DNA from: RGIG5579 sp045541915
Lineage (GTDB): Bacteria > Bacillota > Clostridia > Oscillospirales > SIG627
Length of the DNA: 64,000 bases
Assembly (NCBI GenBank): GCA_045541915.1
Contig: JAZQJZ010000007.1
Location: forward strand, 110,190 to 174,189
Reading direction: 5' to 3'
Position 1 is the stretch's first letter, and each line of letters opens with the position of its first letter. The position numbers were made by a program, and so were the translations under genes. This document shows, piece by piece, positions 60,260 to 64,000 of this stretch. The notes beneath the pieces are model-generated. The model searched no databases. It was not told the origin of the DNA and was given only the letters and a program-made list of their open reading frames with translations.

Positions 60260-62479
60260 TTATTCATTCGAACTTATAAAAACGAGCCCATTAAGTTCTG
60301 TATTGCTTACAGTTAACCATCTTGTGTTGTTGTTCGGGGTATATTTATATTTCATTTCAATGTTTTCATCGGATAATAGCTGGCAATGAACAATGATACT
60401 ATCTGTTTTTATTTGGTGAACAAATAATGAGTCTCCATCTCCTATGTTTGGAATATAATATTGACTATTGAATAAAATTTTTCTTGGGCTGTTTCTTAAA
60501 AATTCTTCAAAACTTGAAAATTGGCTCTTGCAATATTTGTTGTAATAGGGTTCGGCTAATACATAACCAGTATAAATCACACTATTTTCATAAGAATCAA
60601 ATGTGATTTTAAATTCTGAAAGGTCGTCCTTGTTCCGAGTATATCTAGAGGCGGTAGTTCTCGCTATATACGTGCCGGACAATGGTTGTGGAATGATTTG
60701 GGTATTGGGGTCAACTTCTGAACAATTAACGCACGTGCCGTTTTTGTAGTTGTGTTCTGCTACTCCGCCCGTCGTTACACCGCATACCGAACATTTTTTG
60801 GGTGCTTTGCAAGTGGCATTCACCCAATGGTGCCCCAATGCTTTCCCTTCCGTTGCACCACAAGAGCATTTTTTAGGAGTGGTACAAGTAGCGGCAGAAA
60901 AAGAATGGGTATGAACGGGTTTAGTCGTGGTGGTGGGCACTTTGGTTGTGGTCGTAGGCGCCTTGGTCGTGGTGGTGGGCACTTTGGTTGTGGTCGCAGG
61001 CGCCTTGGTCGTAGTGGTAGGAACTTGGTTTTCAGAGGGTTTTACATTCGACAAATCAAGTTTGTCATTGCGTACAACCGAAGAAAGTTCATCATCTGAA
61101 TATTCTGAAATGACAGAAATCGATTCTTCGGTCTTTTCTTTCCAATAATTCGTTGCAAAGCCAAGATCTTTATCAAACTCATACAGAGAATAGGCATATT
61201 GGCAGGCTCTTAAATAGAGTATGGTTGTGTATTTGATGGTTTTAGCTCGTTCACCTTTTGAATTTAGAAATTGCCCATTTTTATACTGCTGAATCGCCGC
61301 CTCTTGAATATTCCGACAAGCTACCGTTTGCAACACTGCAGTTGTTTTTTCTTTCATACCAAGCTCATCAAGAATCAATTTTACCAGCTTTATATAAGCC
61401 GAATTGATGTAAACACCACCGATATTCTTACCAAACTCTTGTTTAATAAGCTCAATTGTGAGTTTCTCAACAGGAATTTTATCTAAAATCCCCGTTCTAA
61501 TGTCGTTACTTAATGACATAAGTACCGCTTCATAAGTAGGCTTATTCTTGTCGTAATAGGCATATACAAGCTTCGTTGCAGCTTTCAAATTGTCATCATT
61601 AATGTGTTTATTCTGAACCAATCCGTATTTAACAGAATTAGAATACAACTCAGAGCAAGCTATTGAATTTTCCACATAATTCAATATTGCAATGGTATTG
61701 CTTACACTTACCCCCGGAATAAGTTTGTTCAGTAAAGAGTAAGCTTTAATGATTCCGTCTAAATCGGTGCCAAGAAATTCGGCATAAGTTTTAACTCCGT
61801 TAATGTCTTTCTCTACAAAGTTTAGCATCTTTGAAAGTTTTGACATTATAGAGTCGCCCTGTTTTATAATGGATAAACTTGACTCATTATCTTCAGCGAT
61901 AATATTGGCAACAGCTTCTTCGTACAATTCTTGTTGATAGCCGCCCCATAGCACATCAACTCGTAGTCCACCTAAAATTTCGTACACGCCTGCGAGTTGC
62001 CACCCGGTTCCTTCATAAAAATCCAATTTGTAGTAACCTGCGAAAATATCCTTGCAATCTGAAAGCAAATTCTCATAATAAGAAGAACAAGTCAGAAAAA
62101 TTAGGGTGTTGGTGGATTCTTCGTAATAATATCGTGTGGAAAGATTATCCATAAGTTCACATAATGGATAATAGAATACTCCATTATGCTTTTCTTGCTT
62201 ATTTTTGAACTCAACCTTGTGATTTCCATATTCAAAAATAATTTGTCCGCTTTTCTCTTTATAGTCATTATAGCCTGAAAGCAAAAGGGCATCCTTGCCT
62301 GTAATATATGCAGTATTCCCCAAATTCAATAAAGTGACTGCACGATATTGCTCATCAGCGTCGCTGTATGCCTGTACCGTTACAAGTGAAGAGCCAGAAG
62401 CAAAAACAATATTGGAGTGTGAGAAGAATATGACAATTAAAAGAAAAATGCTTATCACTTTGAGCATTCTTTTTTTCAT
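60260..62479 (-). CDS. Large exported protein with Thr/Pro-rich repeats and Cys repeat modules
   Basis: A 739-residue secreted protein. Signal peptide with cleavage after NIVFA; then a copper-amine-oxidase-N-like part (~40-115, ALLLSGYNDYKEKSGQIIF); a long helical middle; a TTTTKAP/TTTTKVP repeat linker near 495-535; and three Cys modules of the type CTTPKKCSCGATEGKALGHHW (Cys/His pairs, ~545-600). A final beta-rich domain closes it. Typical of surface proteins of gut Clostridia. It overlaps the upstream gene by 4 bases. Confidence 0.75.
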   Translation of the reverse strand: MKKRMLKVISIFLLIVIFFSHSNIVFASGSSLVTVQAYSDADEQYRAVTLLNLGNTAYITGKDALLLSGYNDYKEKSGQIIFEYGNHKVEFKNKQEKHNGVFYYPLCELMDNLSTRYYYEESTNTLIFLTCSSYYENLLSDCKDIFAGYYKLDFYEGTGWQLAGVYEILGGLRVDVLWGGYQQELYEEAVANIIAEDNESSLSIIKQGDSIMSKLSKMLNFVEKDINGVKTYAEFLGTDLDGIIKAYSLLNKLIPGVSVSNTIAILNYVENSIACSELYSNSVKYGLVQNKHINDDNLKAATKLVYAYYDKNKPTYEAVLMSLSNDIRTGILDKIPVEKLTIELIKQEFGKNIGGVYINSAYIKLVKLILDELGMKEKTTAVLQTVACRNIQEAAIQQYKNGQFLNSKGERAKTIKYTTILYLRACQYAYSLYEFDKDLGFATNYWKEKTEESISVISEYSDDELSSVVRNDKLDLSNVKPSENQVPTTTTKAPATTTKVPTTTTKAPTTTTKVPTTTTKPVHTHSFSAATCTTPKKCSCGATEGKALGHHWVNATCKAPKKCSVCGVTTGGVAEHNYKNGTCVNCSEVDPNTQIIPQPLSGTYIARTTASRYTRNKDDLSEFKITFDSYENSVIYTGYVLAEPYYNKYCKSQFSSFEEFLRNSPRKILFNSQYYIPNIGDGDSLFVHQIKTDSIIVHCQLLSDENIEMKYKYTPNNNTRWLTVSNTELNGLVFISSNE

Positions 62480-63048
62480 TTATCATCACCCCCAATGTAA
62501 GAATTCACCGATTCGTCTTGCAAACTCAATAGTCCGCCATACAAAGCGTCAACAAATTCATAGGATAATTCGATTTCGTGCTCATCATTGAGTTGTACTA
62601 CCGTCTCCGTAGTTTTCATCTTATAATCGCCATCTTTTAATTTTGCATAGACGGAATCAAGCAAGGAACTCACGAGTTGCTCGTATTCAGATGCGGTTTG
62701 CGGCACTACATCGCCTTTGCGCTGAACTTCAGCCATATAAACGGAATATATATCCGGAGAATGAATTACAATTTTTGCCGTTTCTCGGTTAGCAGACATA
62801 ACTTCAAAGGAAACGTTGCTGTAAATTGCTTCTGCTATTTTTGTTCCAACAGATTCAGGATCAAGTTGTTCTTTTTCCTGAAGCAAAAGACTATTCATAT
62901 TCTCAGTTACTTTTTCTTTCGGAGATTTCTGCAAAACCGCAGCTGCAATTACACAAACAACAACTAGTAATGAAATCGCAGATACAAGGATAATTTGTTT
63001 AGATTTTCTATTATTCTTTTTCGCAGTTTCGATGCTTTTGTTATTCAT
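62476..63048 (-). CDS. Membrane-anchored extracytoplasmic protein
   Basis: A 190-residue protein with a basic cytoplasmic N terminus, one membrane helix (~residues 18-40, IILVSAISLLVVVCVIAAAV) and an outer domain of unknown family resembling DUF5105-like lipoprotein C-terminal parts (YEQLVSSLLDSVYAKLKDGDY). ATG at 63048 behind GGAGGG. Translationally coupled to the large exported protein, so they probably act together at the surface. Confidence 0.65.
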   Translation of the reverse strand: MNNKSIETAKKNNRKSKQIILVSAISLLVVVCVIAAAVLQKSPKEKVTENMNSLLLQEKEQLDPESVGTKIAEAIYSNVSFEVMSANRETAKIVIHSPDIYSVYMAEVQRKGDVVPQTASEYEQLVSSLLDSVYAKLKDGDYKMKTTETVVQLNDEHEIELSYEFVDALYGGLLSLQDESVNSYIGGDDK

Positions 63049-63132
63049 CAAGACCCTCCACAAAACAAATAATGCGACAGCCAAAGATTCCTTGCTTTTC
63101 TGCACCTAAAGTACCACATCACCTAAAAATTG

Positions 63133-63300
63133 TCAATCCTCCACAATATCCGCATCAATATAAGAGGCAATCTCCTCCGCGGATTTCGGGGTTCCAAGAA
63201 GAGATTGAGAGTTTTCAAGAAACACCTTGGCAAGATAGCCGGTCGGTCGTGTGGTAAGGGTTCCACCCCAGAGGCCAACAATGCGAACCGAAAAAGATAT
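63133..63300 (-). pseudogene. Possible C-terminal gene fragment
   Basis: A minus-strand frame ending in TGA at 63133-63135 encodes a protein-like tail (GYLAKVFLEN, then GTPKSAEEIASYIDADIVED) with no start. It looks like a decayed or truncated gene end. The family was not recognised, and part of it overlaps the degenerate att-like sequence and a terminator, so this call is weak. Confidence 0.3.
63245..63277 (+). other. Degenerate copy of the tRNA-fMet 3' end
   Basis: An ungapped alignment with 48230-48262 matches 24 of 33 positions: GGTCGTGTGGT exact, a CCACCCC block and the final CCA in register. It may be the decayed right end of an older island in the same tRNA. Confidence 0.35.
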
Positions 63301-63308
63301 CGGTTCGG

Positions 63309-63345
63309 AAAACCCAGAAACCTAGGCGGTTTCTGGGTTTTTTCG
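63309..63345 (+). terminator. Terminator
   Basis: AACCCAGAAAC-CTAGGC-GGTTTCTGGGTT stem with T6. It lies 30 bases after the degenerate att copy. Confidence 0.82.
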
Positions 63346-63504
63346 TGCCATTTTTCAAGGTGCAATTCAAAAGATATCATTTCTCCAAAACGACCTTTGG
63401 GGAGGACTTGAACTAAATACCTAGGCTTTTATGGGTTGATTTTGCGTTTGTTTTTGCAGAGTCTGTCCTTTTTTGTTTCTCTAATTGTTAAATGTTTATG
63501 TCTT

Positions 63505-63545
63505 GGGAGGTTGCGCATAAAATATATGCGCAACCTCCTTTTTTG
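63505..63545. terminator. Strong hairpin terminator
   Basis: GGAGGTTGCGCATA / TATGCGCAACCTCC stem followed by T6. No gene was found in 63350-63950; the short frames there lack ribosome sites. Confidence 0.8.
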
Positions 63546-63956
63546 TTTGTACTCCCTTCTCTATGATAATTTTTGCGCAACACTCAAAAAAGTCTGATAT
63601 TCTGTCAACAAACAGCTTGTGTCATAGAAACTGAACGGCAGGAAACTTTTGCTTTCTGCCGTTATAATGTTTTAGAAAAGTGTAGAAAAAGTCTTAATTT
63701 ATGCTATAATGTTCTTATAATGATGTTTTTAGTGCGTCTATGGGATATTAACCTATCCGGAATAAAATCAGGAATGATGATACGCCGCAGCTTTCCAGTT
63801 ATGGTGGTGTTGCTTTTGTCATTATAAAAGACCAACAAAGTTTGCTGGATGAATAATGATATAGCTTAATTTTAAGAAATACGCTAAATAAACACAATAT
63901 ACTTTCCACAAATGTCATTGACAACTCTGGAAAACGGTGAAAAAATCAGATGAATG

Positions 63957-63993
63957 TGTTATAATCTTAACATAAGGAGATCTAATAAGGAGG
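63957..63993 (+). promoter_or_regulatory. Extended -10 promoter and ribosome binding site of the next gene
   Basis: TGTTATAAT (63957-63965; extended -10) and AAGGAGG (63987-63993) with 7 bases left in the window. The start codon should be at or just after base 64001. Confidence 0.7.
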
Positions 63994-64000
63994 TATTTAC

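Noticed and set aside
60752..61148. Gly/Arg/Val-rich plus-strand frames
   Set aside because: Antisense of the Thr/Pro repeat region of the exported protein.
63573..63827. Plus-strand frame of 84 codons near the right edge
   Set aside because: No ribosome site, crosses a hairpin and a promoter-like sequence, and has no recognisable protein pattern.

Overview
This 64 kb window looks like chromosome of a gut-type anaerobic Firmicute (class Clostridia). The evidence is a ctsR-mcsA-mcsB-clpC heat-shock operon, a dnaG-rpoD pair, a three-subunit NAD-linked [FeFe] hydrogenase, oxygen-sensitive L-serine dehydratase, many strong TTGACA/TATAAT promoters with 17-base spacers, AGGAGG ribosome binding sites, and several carbohydrate-active enzymes. 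The species cannot be named from sequence alone.

Layout. 1-5.5 kb: the end of a sugar isomerase, an SGNH esterase, a small XRE regulator, a PHP phosphoesterase/acyltransferase pair and a DEDDh exonuclease. 5.5-10.1 kb: clpC operon, controlled by two perfect CtsR boxes. 10.2-15.1 kb: trmB and an RluA-type pseudouridine synthase, a cluster of DnaA boxes, then dnaG-rpoD. 15.2-21.6 kb: an orphan solute-binding lipoprotein, a repeat-rich spacer, a three-gene envelope operon (NAGPA-type glycosidase, anchored protein, PAP2 phosphatase) and an AraC regulator. 21.7-32.1 kb: a GH3 enzyme with permuted domain order, an amidohydrolase, a lipoprotein, an HTH/L-serine dehydratase fusion, and hydABC. 32.3-43.8 kb: a WYL regulator coupled to a cohesin-like surface protein, galactokinase, a patatin phospholipase, tRNA-Glu, sugar isomerase, ribokinase plus SIS protein, a MATE transporter, a LysR regulator and a GH28 enzyme. 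43.8-48.3 kb: a second repeat-rich spacer, an S1-domain protein, ComF, phosphatidylserine decarboxylase and synthase, tRNA-Leu and initiator tRNA-fMet.

48.2-60.0 kb is an AT-rich genomic island inserted in tRNA-fMet. It is bounded by perfect 46-bp direct repeats (48217-48262 and 59997-60042) and has paired TTGACGCCA-type direct repeats near both ends that look like integrase arm sites. It carries a tyrosine integrase, a serine recombinase, a replication-type winged-helix protein next to an AT-rich spacer, an XRE regulator, and cargo with a defence-like flavour: an MBL hydrolase coupled to a membrane protein, a macrodomain protein, a coiled-coil/membrane protein coupled to a HEPN-like protein, and several unknowns. 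No relaxase, capsid or terminase gene was seen, so it is a small integrative or satellite-like element rather than a full ICE or prophage.

60.0-64 kb, right of the island, starts with an unusual array of perfect triloop hairpins joined by TGATG/CATCAC spacers. Two AT-rich, translationally coupled genes for exported proteins follow on the minus strand, then a degenerate copy of the tRNA-fMet 3' end (63245-63277), which hints at an older insertion in tandem. The window ends with an extended -10 promoter and an AAGGAGG site whose gene starts just outside.

Best candidates for new biology: the island's two coupled gene pairs, the HTH/serine dehydratase fusion with matching promoter repeats, the DnaA-box cluster before dnaG, and the hairpin array at the island junction.
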